Positions 20,012 through 31,134 of a DNA stretch of 64,000 nt are shown piece by piece. Both the position numbers and the translations under genes were made by a program. The stretch spans positions 124,001 through 188,000 of the forward strand of contig CAKMXJ010000019.1 of the NCBI GenBank assembly GCA_928724745.1. The letters run 5' to 3'. This DNA comes from Anthracocystis setariae. Its lineage: Eukaryota; Basidiomycota; Ustilaginomycetes; Ustilaginales; Ustilaginaceae. The stretch's first letter is position 1. Each line of letters starts with the position of its first letter. A model generated the notes under the pieces. It was not told the DNA's origin. It saw nothing but the letters and a program-made list of their open reading frames with translations, and ran no database searches.

Positions 20012-23000
20012 TTAAATCCAATCTGCCGCTTTAGCCTGAGCCTTCCACACATCCGAATCCCTAATCAACTCCCTACTCTCCTTGGCCGGACGCGAAACGG
20101 CCGACGCTTGACTGATCCACGACACGACCGCCTTCACCACCTCATCCGCCAACCCCAACCCATGCAACCCGGCTGCATCCCTCTCCAAGCTCGCGCGCAC
20201 ACTCAGCGACTGCAGAGCCACATCCGACGACCCCGCCACCAGCACATACCTCTGCAGCACCCCAATCGCCAACTCACCATCGAGCTTCACCAAAGCGCCC
20301 ACCACTTCGGCCATCGCCTGCCGGAATGCATCCCTGATCGTAACCTCCGCATGGAACGTCGCATCGATCAGCGACATCACCGCATCGCGACTCGACTGAC
20401 CCACATTCTTGGCGGGCGCGTTCGACAGAACCTGTGCCAGCGCGTGTGCGAACGAATCCGCCAAATCAGCCGGATCCATCGTCCCACTCGCCGCCCCAGC
20501 CAACCCAGCCGATGCGCCACCTCCCCCGCTCTCGCCGAGACCCGCACGTGCGCCTTGAACAAGCTCGACAATCACCGGATCCACGCGAGTCTGCAACCCC
20601 ATGAGGTTACCCAGCGCGACACCCGCCTTGGTGCGCACGGTGGCCGACGACGCGTCGGAAACCGCCTTCTGGTACGACCGCTGCAGCTGCGGATAGAACG
20701 GTCGCACCAGCGCCGGGATGCGTCGCACCATGGTATCCAAACTCGTCAAAATCGCCGCTTTCACAGGCGGCGGATGACGGTCACCACAAAGACGAATGAG
20801 CGGACCGATCATCGACGTGACAAACGGCTTGATCGCCTCGGCCGATGTGCGCTCCACAATGTCGGACAACCCCAATGCACCGTTCTGCCTCTGATCTTGA
20901 GTCCCGTTCATGAGACCCGCCAGGAAGACTGGCACCAGCGGAGCAGCGCCCTTGGGTCGGCACAGACCAGGCAGCTCTCGACCAGCAGCCCCCGTATTCT
21001 CGATACTGCGGCGCAAAGGAACAACTAACCCCTCGAGCTCATCCTTGCCCACCGTCTTGAGACACGCGTCCAGCGCCTCCCAAGCCGCATCCACCACTTG
21101 GCGCACAGGATCATCTAGCAACGATACAAGCTTACGCAGCCAGTCCACAAGGTAGTCCGACACATCCACCGATGCCTTTTTGACCTGGCAGAACACCTTG
21201 AAGAATGCGCAGCCTGCCACACGCTGCTGCGGCGACGTGTTGGAACCCGCCCAGCCGAGCAGAAGCAGCATGGTCTGGTGAAGACCATCCACATCCGAGA
21301 CCGAGCCGAGCAGCGCCTCGACCGCGGTCCGCACGTCGGCGACGATCGTCTCGTCCTTCTCCGTGTCGAGCGCCTTGGACAGCGCGCTGAGGATGTTGGA
21401 CAGCCGTCGGTTCAGAGCCGATCCAGCTACACGCACCAGCACCGCCAAGGCCCGTGCGTTGAACGACGTGATAGGTTGCGCAATGAGCGTAGGCACCAAA
21501 ACGGGGAAGACCACATCGGAACGAGCGCGCATCACCTCGCGCAGCGCCGCCAGCGCCGTCTCGGACGTGCCACCGCTCGTATCCGACAACGCCTCGAGCA
21601 GTGTCGGAATCGTCTCGTCGATCGCACGAGGTCCGATATACGTCTGCGTCGCGTCGAACGCCTGCGCAGCAGCATGTCGCACCGCCTGCGACTCGTCCAC
21701 GAGCGCATGACGCACCACGGCGATGATCGCATCCTCGTGGTCCTCGAGCTGTGTCTTGGTCGAGTTGGCCAGCACCTCGGTAACCGCATAGCACACGCCC
21801 GATCGCGTCTTGGGGTCTTCCGACGTGGCCCCGCGCAGACGCAGGATCGGGATCGTCTCGCGCAAGATCTTTTCGCCCAGCTTCTTGACAAGCTCTCCCA
21901 GCGTTCGCGCTGCCATCTCGCGGTTCTCGTCGCCATTCGAGGCGAGCGACTTGATCAGGATGTCGAGCATCGTCGCCAGCACCTCTCGCGCCGTTCGCGG
22001 CGTGTTGTGCACCAACGCCTTCCACGTGTGGATCGCCGCTTGGCGCACAGGGATGTTGGGGTCCTGTCGAACAATGTAGATCGAGGCAAGGATACGGTCG
22101 CGTCTCTCCTGACCCAGCGCCTCGATGAGTGCCCGCTGGACCGAGTTGTTGGCAACCGATTGCTCGGTATCCTCGTCGATACCCTCGTCTTCCACCTCGT
22201 TCTTGCCCGAGATCCCCGAGAGTCGGAAGAGCAAGTCGGCAGTGAGCTGCAGCGACGACATCCTGATGCGCCACGCCTCGTCGAACAGGCCGGTCTCGAG
22301 GTGTGGCAGCAGCAGATCCACCGCCTTGGACGAGTAGTTGGCGATGATCATGCGACCAGCACGCATCGATGCCTCGCGCACCGACTCGGCCTCGTCCGCG
22401 ATACCGCTGAGGATGGGTGGGATGATGCGACCGAGATGCGGCGCGAAACGGTGACCGAACGTCGCGGGCAGGTAGATGAGCAACGAGATGTGACCTTCCC
22501 GCACGTACGGTTTGGGGTCGGAGGCGCTGTTGATGATCTCCGGCAGCAGATTCTCCATGCGTTCCATACCGAGACCGGCCAACACTTCGGCGAGACCCTG
22601 CGCAGCACCCTGTCGGTCGACACCGGTGGCATCGGAACGCAGAACGCCGAGCAGCGAAGGGACCAGGTCGACAAAGTGCACCTCTCCGAGACGCTCGACC
22701 AGCGTACCGAGGGCCTTGGCAGCCACAGCACGTGCTTCGGGCACGGGCGAGATCAGCACAACCCGCACCATCGGGATCAGCTTGTTCAGGTAAGGCACAA
22801 AGTCCTTCGAGTCCGTCAGACCCGCGAGATTGCCGACGATCCGAGCCGAATCCTTCTGAATCGTGGCACTGCGTTCCTTGAGACCACGGTCGATGATCGG
22901 AATCAGCAGCGCAAGCGATGGCGAGTCGATGTAGTGCACGAAACTGGTCTCGAGCACCTTTTTGAGCGCAGCCCCCGTCTTGGTGTTAGGGTCGATGAGC

Positions 23001-26000
23001 GCCTTGAGCAGCACCGGCACGAGCTGCTTGATCTCGGGATTGTTGATCACCTCACCGAACTGCTTCAAACTCTTGTTGGCGGCCGTACGCACCTGAGTGT
23101 GAGAGTCGGTCAGCACTTCGCTGAGACGAGGGATGACGGTGGGAAGCGAAAGTGAGAGTTGCTTGGGCGCACAGTAAGCCATGGCTCCAAGCAGTTCGAT
23201 GGCACCCTTCTTGGTCCTCCACTGCTTCTCGTCAAGACCCGAGAGGAGCGTGGGCAGGATGATCTTGACACAATGGCCCGAAACGTTCTGCATGATCGCC
23301 TTGGCAGCATCCTGTGTCGCCTCACGTACGTCGCTCGAGACATCTCCGAAGCCAGCCAGCAAGTGCGGCAAGATGCCGATGATGTACGGCTCGAACAGTC
23401 GCTTGAGCGTCAGCGTCAAGGTCTCGTAAGCGAACATGACACCTTGACGCCGAGTGGGATTCTTGGCATCCTCGAACGCTTCGGCAAGCTTGGCCATCAC
23501 GTCGAACTCCTTGATACTGCCAATACCTCGGCCCATCACAAGACCCGCGAGACCGTAAGCGGCACCACGGCGGCCAGCGTACTTGACACCGTCGAACAGC
23601 TCACGGAAGAGCGAGTCGAATAGACGCGGTACATCCTTGCTGACAGAACGCACGAGAGGTGGCAGACAATCGGCAACAGCGGACTGGACAAGTTCCGAGG
23701 GAGTCTTGAGTGCATCAATGAGACGATCCACGACCTTGCTGACACGAGGATCCTTGGGATCAAGGTGACGAGCCTCGCGACCAAGCAAGATGACAACGGC
23801 CTCGGTGACGCCATCGTCCGCCGTCGAGCCGCTTGGGTTGCTGAAGAAGGCTTCGAACATGGCGATCAGCTTGGAAAGATGCTGCTTGCCGTGAAGGTCA
23901 ATGACACCCGTGGCAGCTTCGAGCATCTTGGGACGCACCTCTTCGCTGCGGTCGCCGAGTGCCTGTCCATCGATCATGAACTCGAAGAACGCCGGCACAT
24001 CCGATCCTTGCAGATGAGGAGCCAAGTGGCGGAGCGCCACAGCCACAGCCGCACGCGTCTGCCAGGGATCCTGGCGATTCTTGGTCGATTCGATCACCAT
24101 ACCAAAGCGGTCGTACTCAGCAGCAAGCACCTTGTTGCGCTCCTTGTAGAGGGCGCAGAGCTTGGTGACGACGGTCGAAACCTGTTCGGGATGCTGTTCG
24201 GTAGCCGCAGCAAGAGCGCGGGCGCAGCTGTCGCGCACGTAGCTGTTCTTGTGCTCGAGCAAAGGAATGAGAGGATCGGCAAACGCCTCGATGACGTCCA
24301 GGCCGTTCTCCTCCCAGGCCTTCTCGGCAAGACGGGCATTCTCTTCATCCTCGTCGTGGCATGCAAGCCAGAGTTCGACGGGGAACTCGAGATCGGTGAG
24401 ATCGAGAGATTGAATCGCCTGAAGACAACCGTTACGGACATAGACCTCATCGACCATGGTGTTGGACAGCAGCTTCTGGGTCTCGTTCGGTAGAGCGGTG
24501 GTCCTGAGCGTCTCCCCAATGTCACGGAGCGCCGAGACAGCATCCTTGGAGATCTGAGTGTGTTTGGCGACGATGGTGACGAGGCTGTCGATGAAGGATG
24601 AACGCGGGTAGCGCATATCCTCACAGGCCGAGCCGTGGAAGTCGATAAAGTCGAGCGAGAGCTGGATCTGCTCGAGAACTGAGTCGTTGTCCTCGGAATC
24701 CACTCCCAATCCACCAGCGCGAACGATGCGCACGATCAGCGGATCGATGAAGGCGACCGAGCCGGCGTCCAAAGGCGACTGCTCCGACAAGAAGCGGAGT
24801 CGATAAAGGATGCGAAGCACCAACTCATTGATGGGCTCGGCACGGAAATCTTGCTGGACCAACTCCTCGTCGATCGAGCGCAGCAGAGCCACGCCAACAA
24901 ACATCGAGTAAGCCTCGAGACGGATGGAGCAGCAGCTCGAAAGCGCCCAGAATGCCGCCTTGGCCTCGTCCTCGAACAGGAAGCGGGCCTGCTCGATCTC
25001 AAAAGTACGCAGAACAAAGTTGACCAGCGTCTGCATGTATCCTTCGATCTCTTCGGTGCGAGCAGCCACGATCGACGAGATCGTGCGGAGGGATCGCACA
25101 TATCGTGAACGGATCTCCTCGACCTTGGCGCGTGCCTGAGCTTCGATCTTGGACTGAGCATCTACAGCAGCCTTCTGCTCCTTGGTGAGCGTCTTGCTCT
25201 GTGCGGCCTTCTTCTTGGCAAGATCGGCGCGAAGTTCGGCTTCCCACTGCTCCATCTTGGCGTTCTTGTTGACGGCTTCCTCCTTGTTGTTGGAGAGGAC
25301 ATCGACATAGAGCGTGCCTGGCTCCGTGCGCCACATGCCCAGATCGTCCTGGGAAAGAGCCTGTACGTCGTCGAAGGGGGCATCGCTTTCCACATGCGAG
25401 ACGAGCTCGGCCATGACGCTGTCTGGAGCCAAGCGAACAAGCGTGGTCTGGGCGGCAAAGCCAGCCTCGCGCATGCTGGCATCATCGATAGCAGCGCGCA
25501 CAGCTGAGAGGAGATCCTGCTGATGCGAAGTGATGAGATCGATGGGAAGGATCTTGGCCTTGAAGGTCAGATCCATGAAGCAGGAAGTGCCGCGGTCGAG
25601 CAGGTCAGCGTGATGAGCCAGAACGAGCGTGTCAACCAGCGCCTTCTTTCTCAAGGAAGGATCGAGCTCCTCGGAGAAGGTGGATGCGGCCGACAGCAGG
25701 CGACGAAGATCACGGGCACGAGTCTCAGCAGAAGGCTTGGCGTCGTCAGCCTCCACTGAGGCAGCGTTGGCAGCGGAGGAAGCAGCCGATCCGGAACCTG
25801 CAACACCATTGGCCTTTGTTGCAGACGCAGCGGCAGAAGTAGTGGCTCCTGGTGCTGGTTGCTGAAGGAATGCCGAGATACCGGAAGTGATGATGTCGTG
25901 GGTCAAGATCGGCTCGACGAGAGCAAGCTGTTGGACTAGTTCCAAGACGGAACGCTTCGAGGTGGGACCTGTCGCGTGGAAGAGAACGTGAATGAGAGCG

Positions 26001-27967
26001 AGGGCCACCTGGACCTGCACAGCCTTGTCGGCAGCGAGCGCTTTAGCACGGCGCGCGATGATAGCCTGCAGTGCGCGGGAGAGCCAAATTTCTTCCTCGG
26101 GCGAAGCGATCTTGCGGAAGACCTTGTCAGCGAGGAGGAAGGAGGGTTTGGGATCGACAACGAGGATACCTTCGAGAGCGGCGTTGTTCGACAATACACT
26201 GTTGATTTTGTCAGATGCAAGCTTGGCAAGACGGCCTTCGAGGACGGAAGCTGCGATGTAGCCTTCGAGTGGACCTCCAGGAGCGGTGAGTGGGTTGGTG
26301 GAAGCATTCTTGAGGTTAGCCTCGAAGCCAGGGAGAAGCGACTCGGCGAAAGGGCGAGTAGCAGCCGTAGCCTTCTCGGCATCGTCCATGGACCAGAGGA
26401 GCTGGCCGATTGCCAGACAGGCGGCCCTCCTGAGCGGTACTTTGGAGTTCTGCATCTCCTTGACCAAGGCGGTCGAAACAGCAGCTGGAGGCACAATGTC
26501 GGAACGCAGAAGCCAAGAGAGGTGATGTGTGATGCTGGAGACAGCGGCGTGCATGGAAGCTTCTTGGACTTCTTTGGTCAGCATCGAAGATACGAGCTCG
26601 ACGACAGTGGCGGATTTGGCAGCCTCACCAGGTGGAAGGGAGGAAAGCATGACGTAGATGGAAGTCCTTGCCTCTGGCGTGGCGGCCTTGCCGCCTTTGA
26701 GGATGGCGATAAGCTCGTCGACGACGGTGGATTTGGCGCTATCGTCGTCCTTGATCCGTGCCGAGATGGCAGCAATGAAATCAGAAGCCTTTGTCCTTGT
26801 AGCAGCGTTTGTGGAGCGAGATGCCGACAGAACGGGTGTGAGGAGGCTCTTGACGTGAGGGCCGATGTCGACCTTGACGGCGGTGAACAGTGCAGTGGCG
26901 ATGGGAAGGGCGACTTCGGGCGAACGAAGCAGCATCTTTTCCAATTGCGGCCTCAATGTCGTCGTAAGATCTTGGTCTGTGACTTGGAATGCGACGAAAT
27001 CGTCGAAGGCACGCACCGAGTGGTGTGGAACGACCGTCTTGGATGCGATGATCTGAGTGCTGTAGAAGGTGAGGATCTCCTTTGTGGCCTCGTTGACATA
27101 AGTGCGCCCAACACCATCTGGAGCGCCCTTGACCTGCTCAGATCCAGCCCGAAGCCTTACGCAGCAACCGATTGCCTCGCCGAGGAGGGCCGCCGATCTG
27201 ATCGCAGTAGCTGGGGTGGAGATGGCACAAAGTGTGCGGATCAGCAGAGGGAGGCAAGGATGGGCATTGCGCAGAGTGCGGCGAGTGAGAGTGACGGCAT
27301 TCTTGCGTACGCTTTCTCGACCGGTGGTGTCGGCAACAATAGCGTCGTAAGTGGTTGCAAGGAGGTGGGCGAGGGGTTGCCATGTTGGCGAGGTTTTGAG
27401 GTCGATTGCATCTTTGGTTGATGCGAGGTGACAAAAGGTGGAATAAAGGGCACACACATAGGCGTGGAGAGCTGCAAGCGTGGCAAGAGAGGTGGTTGTG
27501 GAACCGGAGGGGGACGACTTGCAGATGCGATCGGATTCCCTTTTGAGCCATGCAAGAGCGTGTTTTGTAACGGCGCCGTTGGGGTCGGAGTCTGCGGAGA
27601 GAAGCTTGGAGAAGACAGCAAGGGAAGCGAGTCTTGAGTCTCTGTCGATGTACTTTGCATAGGTGCGAAGAAGGAGGGTGAGAAGTTCAGCCCTGTGCAG
27701 AGGCTGGAGCTCTGAAAGTTCGGCAGCCTTGATGGCGTCTCTTTGAAGAAAGTCGAGACGCTGACGTGTACTTGTGCTATTGATGTGGGCGTGTGCAGCT
27801 TCCGAGAAGGCGGTCCAGTCCTGGAGAGGGTCGATATCGTCTCTGTGGTCACTGGAGACGCTCATCTTTGCGGGAGCGAGATCGTCGTCCGAGTCGTAAG
27901 GTTCCTGTTGAGGCTCGGTAGACGCCCGCTGAATCCAATTCCTGACGTCGCGCTTCTTGGCTAGCAT
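20012..27967 (-). CDS. GCN1: Gcn1, HEAT-repeat activator of the eIF2-alpha kinase Gcn2
   Basis: 2651 residues in a single exon, close to yeast Gcn1 (2672). Gcn1 sits on stalled or collided ribosomes with Gcn20 and passes the uncharged-tRNA signal to Gcn2 in general amino acid control. The protein is HEAT repeats throughout. The most conserved eEF3-like middle is clear: RRGAAYGLAGLVMGRGI, LKRLFEPYIIGILPHLL, KQWRTKKGAIELLGAMAYCA and the following helical hairpins. The downstream region that binds the Gcn2 RWD domain in yeast is also present. A charged Lys/Ala-rich helix (AELRADLAKKKAAQSKTLTK) lies near residue 900. The start could be the ATG at 27967 (MLAKKRDVRNW) or the in-frame ATG 34 codons later (MSVSSDH). 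No intron is needed for 7.9 kb. Confidence 0.95.
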   Translation of the reverse strand: MLAKKRDVRNWIQRASTEPQQEPYDSDDDLAPAKMSVSSDHRDDIDPLQDWTAFSEAAHAHINSTSTRQRLDFLQRDAIKAAELSELQPLHRAELLTLLLRTYAKYIDRDSRLASLAVFSKLLSADSDPNGAVTKHALAWLKRESDRICKSSPSGSTTTSLATLAALHAYVCALYSTFCHLASTKDAIDLKTSPTWQPLAHLLATTYDAIVADTTGRESVRKNAVTLTRRTLRNAHPCLPLLIRTLCAISTPATAIRSAALLGEAIGCCVRLRAGSEQVKGAPDGVGRTYVNEATKEILTFYSTQIIASKTVVPHHSVRAFDDFVAFQVTDQDLTTTLRPQLEKMLLRSPEVALPIATALFTAVKVDIGPHVKSLLTPVLSASRSTNAATRTKASDFIAAISARIKDDDSAKSTVVDELIAILKGGKAATPEARTSIYVMLSSLPPGEAAKSATVVELVSSMLTKEVQEASMHAAVSSITHHLSWLLRSDIVPPAAVSTALVKEMQNSKVPLRRAACLAIGQLLWSMDDAEKATAATRPFAESLLPGFEANLKNASTNPLTAPGGPLEGYIAASVLEGRLAKLASDKINSVLSNNAALEGILVVDPKPSFLLADKVFRKIASPEEEIWLSRALQAIIARRAKALAADKAVQVQVALALIHVLFHATGPTSKRSVLELVQQLALVEPILTHDIITSGISAFLQQPAPGATTSAAASATKANGVAGSGSAASSAANAASVEADDAKPSAETRARDLRRLLSAASTFSEELDPSLRKKALVDTLVLAHHADLLDRGTSCFMDLTFKAKILPIDLITSHQQDLLSAVRAAIDDASMREAGFAAQTTLVRLAPDSVMAELVSHVESDAPFDDVQALSQDDLGMWRTEPGTLYVDVLSNNKEEAVNKNAKMEQWEAELRADLAKKKAAQSKTLTKEQKAAVDAQSKIEAQARAKVEEIRSRYVRSLRTISSIVAARTEEIEGYMQTLVNFVLRTFEIEQARFLFEDEAKAAFWALSSCCSIRLEAYSMFVGVALLRSIDEELVQQDFRAEPINELVLRILYRLRFLSEQSPLDAGSVAFIDPLIVRIVRAGGLGVDSEDNDSVLEQIQLSLDFIDFHGSACEDMRYPRSSFIDSLVTIVAKHTQISKDAVSALRDIGETLRTTALPNETQKLLSNTMVDEVYVRNGCLQAIQSLDLTDLEFPVELWLACHDEDEENARLAEKAWEENGLDVIEAFADPLIPLLEHKNSYVRDSCARALAAATEQHPEQVSTVVTKLCALYKERNKVLAAEYDRFGMVIESTKNRQDPWQTRAAVAVALRHLAPHLQGSDVPAFFEFMIDGQALGDRSEEVRPKMLEAATGVIDLHGKQHLSKLIAMFEAFFSNPSGSTADDGVTEAVVILLGREARHLDPKDPRVSKVVDRLIDALKTPSELVQSAVADCLPPLVRSVSKDVPRLFDSLFRELFDGVKYAGRRGAAYGLAGLVMGRGIGSIKEFDVMAKLAEAFEDAKNPTRRQGVMFAYETLTLTLKRLFEPYIIGILPHLLAGFGDVSSDVREATQDAAKAIMQNVSGHCVKIILPTLLSGLDEKQWRTKKGAIELLGAMAYCAPKQLSLSLPTVIPRLSEVLTDSHTQVRTAANKSLKQFGEVINNPEIKQLVPVLLKALIDPNTKTGAALKKVLETSFVHYIDSPSLALLIPIIDRGLKERSATIQKDSARIVGNLAGLTDSKDFVPYLNKLIPMVRVVLISPVPEARAVAAKALGTLVERLGEVHFVDLVPSLLGVLRSDATGVDRQGAAQGLAEVLAGLGMERMENLLPEIINSASDPKPYVREGHISLLIYLPATFGHRFAPHLGRIIPPILSGIADEAESVREASMRAGRMIIANYSSKAVDLLLPHLETGLFDEAWRIRMSSLQLTADLLFRLSGISGKNEVEDEGIDEDTEQSVANNSVQRALIEALGQERRDRILASIYIVRQDPNIPVRQAAIHTWKALVHNTPRTAREVLATMLDILIKSLASNGDENREMAARTLGELVKKLGEKILRETIPILRLRGATSEDPKTRSGVCYAVTEVLANSTKTQLEDHEDAIIAVVRHALVDESQAVRHAAAQAFDATQTYIGPRAIDETIPTLLEALSDTSGGTSETALAALREVMRARSDVVFPVLVPTLIAQPITSFNARALAVLVRVAGSALNRRLSNILSALSKALDTEKDETIVADVRTAVEALLGSVSDVDGLHQTMLLLLGWAGSNTSPQQRVAGCAFFKVFCQVKKASVDVSDYLVDWLRKLVSLLDDPVRQVVDAAWEALDACLKTVGKDELEGLVVPLRRSIENTGAAGRELPGLCRPKGAAPLVPVFLAGLMNGTQDQRQNGALGLSDIVERTSAEAIKPFVTSMIGPLIRLCGDRHPPPVKAAILTSLDTMVRRIPALVRPFYPQLQRSYQKAVSDASSATVRTKAGVALGNLMGLQTRVDPVIVELVQGARAGLGESGGGGASAGLAGAASGTMDPADLADSFAHALAQVLSNAPAKNVGQSSRDAVMSLIDATFHAEVTIRDAFRQAMAEVVGALVKLDGELAIGVLQRYVLVAGSSDVALQSLSVRASLERDAAGLHGLGLADEVVKAVVSWISQASAVSRPAKESRELIRDSDVWKAQAKAADWI

Positions 27968-29051
27968 ACGACACGGTCAAGTCGCAGCGGCTGAGAGGAG
28001 GAAAGGAGTGGGGTTGCAAAAGGTGGTGCTATATATGAGGTGAGCCGTAGAGGAAAGCAGTCGGAGCTGCCGAGCTTTTGAACAGGCTGAGCATCCAAGA
28101 AGAAGCACGGCCTCGTGACGTGATCTCGAAAAAAAAAAAAACCCCCATTTTATTTTACTATTATTCTGACTTTGCAAAGCGCTGTGACGCTGCCCGATCT
28201 GAGTGGGCCGTGCCAAATAGGGCCAAAAAAAGAAATTATTATTTTATTATTGAAAATTTGGCACAGCAGCAAAGTCAGTTAATGTTTTACAGTACAGGAG
28301 GTACAGTAGAGTCAAGTTTGCTGGAGGCTGAAAAAGAAGAAGAGTAGGCATCACGAATTTCGCAAAAGAGAGTTGTGTTACACCTTGGTAACTGACAGCA
28401 ATAATTGTGGTCGAGTGGATCGGGTTTTGCGATGGCAAAGCTATTCAGACTGCAAGGAGGCAAAGCTACACAGCACCGGCAGCACCGACAGCACCAATGG
28501 ACAAGTACTAAGTGCAACCAACCAGCTCAGCAAAAGCACATTTGACCGACCACTTTTTCTGCCTGCGGTGGGAAGGAGGAGCTTTTTAATTTTCCCATTA
28601 TTTGCTCGACTTTGTGTGGCTCAAATCCAAAAGGACCGCCATAGCCGTTGCAAAAGCGAGTCATTCCACAAATTTGGATTCAGAATAACTTTCTTGGGAA
28701 CCAACACTCTTCTATTCGCTCGAGCTTCGACCGCTGCGCTGCGCTGCGCCTTTGGCCTGACTCGTGCGTGCGTGAGTGCGTCTGACTCCAACGTGCCGCC
28801 TGCCGCTCGGTCCATTCCTGCGTCGACCTCTTATCTTGCGAGTTGCCTTTTCTCTTCTCTCTCTCTCTCTCTCTCCCTCCTCCTCCTCCTCCTATTCCAT
28901 CATCGCGATATCTCCTACCACCATATACGTATCAAGACACGGCTATAGACCGTATTCTACAGTACGCTCCCTCAATCCGATCCACATCGCTTTCGGTCTC
29001 GAAACATCCCACAAGACTAGGTTCCATCTTCGAGGACTCCACTCATAAACC
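27968..29051. promoter_or_regulatory. Divergent promoter region GCN1 / DED81
   Basis: 1084 bp between divergent genes. It contains an A14 tract (about 28128), AT-rich stretches (28142-28165 and 28228-28255), a TTACAGTACAGGAGGTACAG cluster near 28288, and a CT-rich tract (28852-28893) in the AsnRS leader. No convincing gene. Confidence 0.55.
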
Positions 29052-30901
29052 ATGTCCGCAATCAAGGACGCTCTGGCTTCGGCCGCCGAGGCGCTTCACA
29101 TTTCTGGCGAGAAAAAGTCCATCGGTGGTGGCGCACCAGGTAAGTGCTTTCCCAATCCAATTGCCATATGATTCTTAACGCAATCGAGTCATGACCACTG
29201 ACGGAGGCTATTTCCTTTCCAATCCCGTTTTCTGCATCTCCAGTCTATGTCGACGAGAAGGCCGGCAACGACGCAAAAGCCGATGGCTCCAAGAACTCTC
29301 CCTTTGCAACACCATTGGCTGCCCTTCTTGCCAAGGGACAAGACGCTTCGGTCTTTGTCAAGAAGGCTGATGCAAAAGCTGGCGAGGACGGCGTCGACGC
29401 CGATGGCTATGCGCCCATCTCGGCCTCCGCCGCCAAGAAGGTCAGCAAGCTCTACGCCGCTGCACTCAAGAAAAAGGAGAAGGCTGGCGAGCAGGCTGCC
29501 AAGGACCAGGCCCAGGCTGCCCACGAAGAGAAGAGGCTCGAGGAGAGCAAGAAGGTTGTCCTCGAGGAGCCTTCGTCCTCGGCCAAGAAGATCAAGATCA
29601 GCCAGGGCGCCAACTTCCGTGATCAGCGAGTCAAGATCTGCGGTTGGGTCCACCGACTTCGATCCCAGAAGGACTTGACCTTCATCGTCCTCCGTGACGG
29701 TACCGGCTATCTCCAGGTGGTTCTCTCGGGCAAGCTTACCACCACCTACGACGCTCTCACTCTTACCACCGAATCCACCGTCGAGATCCAGGGTCAGCTC
29801 AAGGCGGTCCCCGAGGGCAAGACTGCTCCTGGTGGCCACGAGCTCGTCGCCGACTACTGGAAGTGCCTCGGAAAGGCTCCCGGTGGAGACGAGGCGTACA
29901 CCAACGTTGTCGCCGAGACTGCCGACCCCAACAGCTTGGCTGACCGTCGCCATCTTGTCATCCGTGGTGAAACCGCTTCGGCGGTGCTCAAGGTGCGCTC
30001 CGAGGTGCTCAAGGCGTTCCGTGCCGAGTTCGACAGCTTGGGAATGACCGAGGTCACGCCACCGTGCATGGTGCAGACGCAGGTGGAAGGTGGTTCGACG
30101 CTGTTCAGCTTCGACTACTACGGTCAGCCGGCGTACCTTACGCAAAGTTCGCAGCTGTACCTCGAGACGTGTCTGCCGTCGCTCGGCGATGTCTTCTGCG
30201 TGCAGGAGTCGTTCCGTGCGGAAAAGTCGCACACGCGTCGTCACCTTTCCGAATACACGCATCTCGAAGGCGAGCTTGCGTTTATCAGCTTTGACGACTT
30301 GCTGGAGCATCTGGAGCAGATCATCTGCGGTACGTTGCAGCGCGTGCTGGATGATGCCAAGACCAAGGCGTTGTTGGACCAGCTCAACCCGAACTTCAAG
30401 ATGCCGTCGCGTCCCTTCCGTCGCATGGACTACAAGGAGGCGATCAAGTGGCTCAACGAGCACGATATCCCTAACGAGGATGGTGAGCCGCACAAGATCG
30501 GTGATGATATCGCCGAGGCGGCGGAGAGGAAGATGACGGATGAGCTTAACGTGCCTATCTTCCTGTGTCGCTTCCCTAGGGAGATCAAGTCGTTCTACAT
30601 GAAACGCACCGTCGGTGACGAGCAGTTTACCGATTCGGTCGATGTTCTCATGCCCGGCGTGGGCGAGATCGTAGGTGGGTCTATGAGGATGGCTGACCAG
30701 CACGAGCTACTCGAGGCGTACAAGACCGAGGGCATCGATGCTGCACCGTACTTCTGGTATACCGATCAGAGAAAGTACGGCACGTGCGAACACGGCGGTT
30801 ACGGTCTAGGCGTAGAGAGGTTCCTCGCTTGGCTCACGAACAGGTGGACCGTCAGAGAGGCTTCCCTCTATCCGCGCTGGACTGGAAGATGCACTCCTTA
30901 A
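29052..30901 (+). CDS. DED81: Cytosolic asparaginyl-tRNA synthetase (two exons)
   Basis: Exons 29052-29139 and 29244-30901, joined by a 104-bp GTAAGT..CAG intron in phase 1, give 581 residues. The enzyme charges tRNA-Asn. After a eukaryote-type N-terminal extension (VYVDEKAGND, LLAKGQDASVFVKK) comes the OB-fold anticodon domain (VKICGWVHRLRSQKDLTFIV). The class II core shows motif 2 (FRAEKSHTRRHLSEYTHLEG) and motif 3 (GYGLGVERFLAWLTNRWTVR), ending in PRWTGRCTP, the usual AsnRS/AspRS terminus. The ATG at 29052 is the one that gives a normal N-terminus. It converges on the ketoacyl reductase gene, with a (GT)n array between them. Confidence 0.95.
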
Positions 30902-31001
30902 CACTCAAACTTTGCGATGCGTATAAGTTTCGAGGCTTTTTTAGAAAAATCCGTCAGTGTTTGGGTAGGGTTCATCTCATTCACAAAGTGAATTTGTCTT
31001 G

Positions 31002-31004
<3 letters not shown>

Positions 31005-31046
<42 letters not shown>
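31005..31046. repeat. (GT)n microsatellite
   Basis: A 42-bp uninterrupted GT array (21 units) in the 233-bp gap between the converging AsnRS and ketoacyl reductase genes. Confidence 0.95.
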
Positions 31047-31049
<3 letters not shown>

Positions 31050-31134
31050 AGTTTACAAGCGCTTTGCTTGGGATGTTTGGGAGCGGGGGTGGGGGCTAGA
31101 GTGTAAAAGGTCTGGAGGGGGGGGGGGTTGGAAT

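Noticed and set aside
21278..23155. 625-codon frame on the plus strand inside GCN1
   Set aside because: It is Arg/Gln/His-rich with no domain and lies antisense to conserved Gcn1 HEAT repeats, so it is a codon-bias shadow.
29189..30703. 504-codon minus-strand frame over the AsnRS gene
   Set aside because: Antisense to class II synthetase motifs. Its composition reflects the codon bias of the plus-strand gene.
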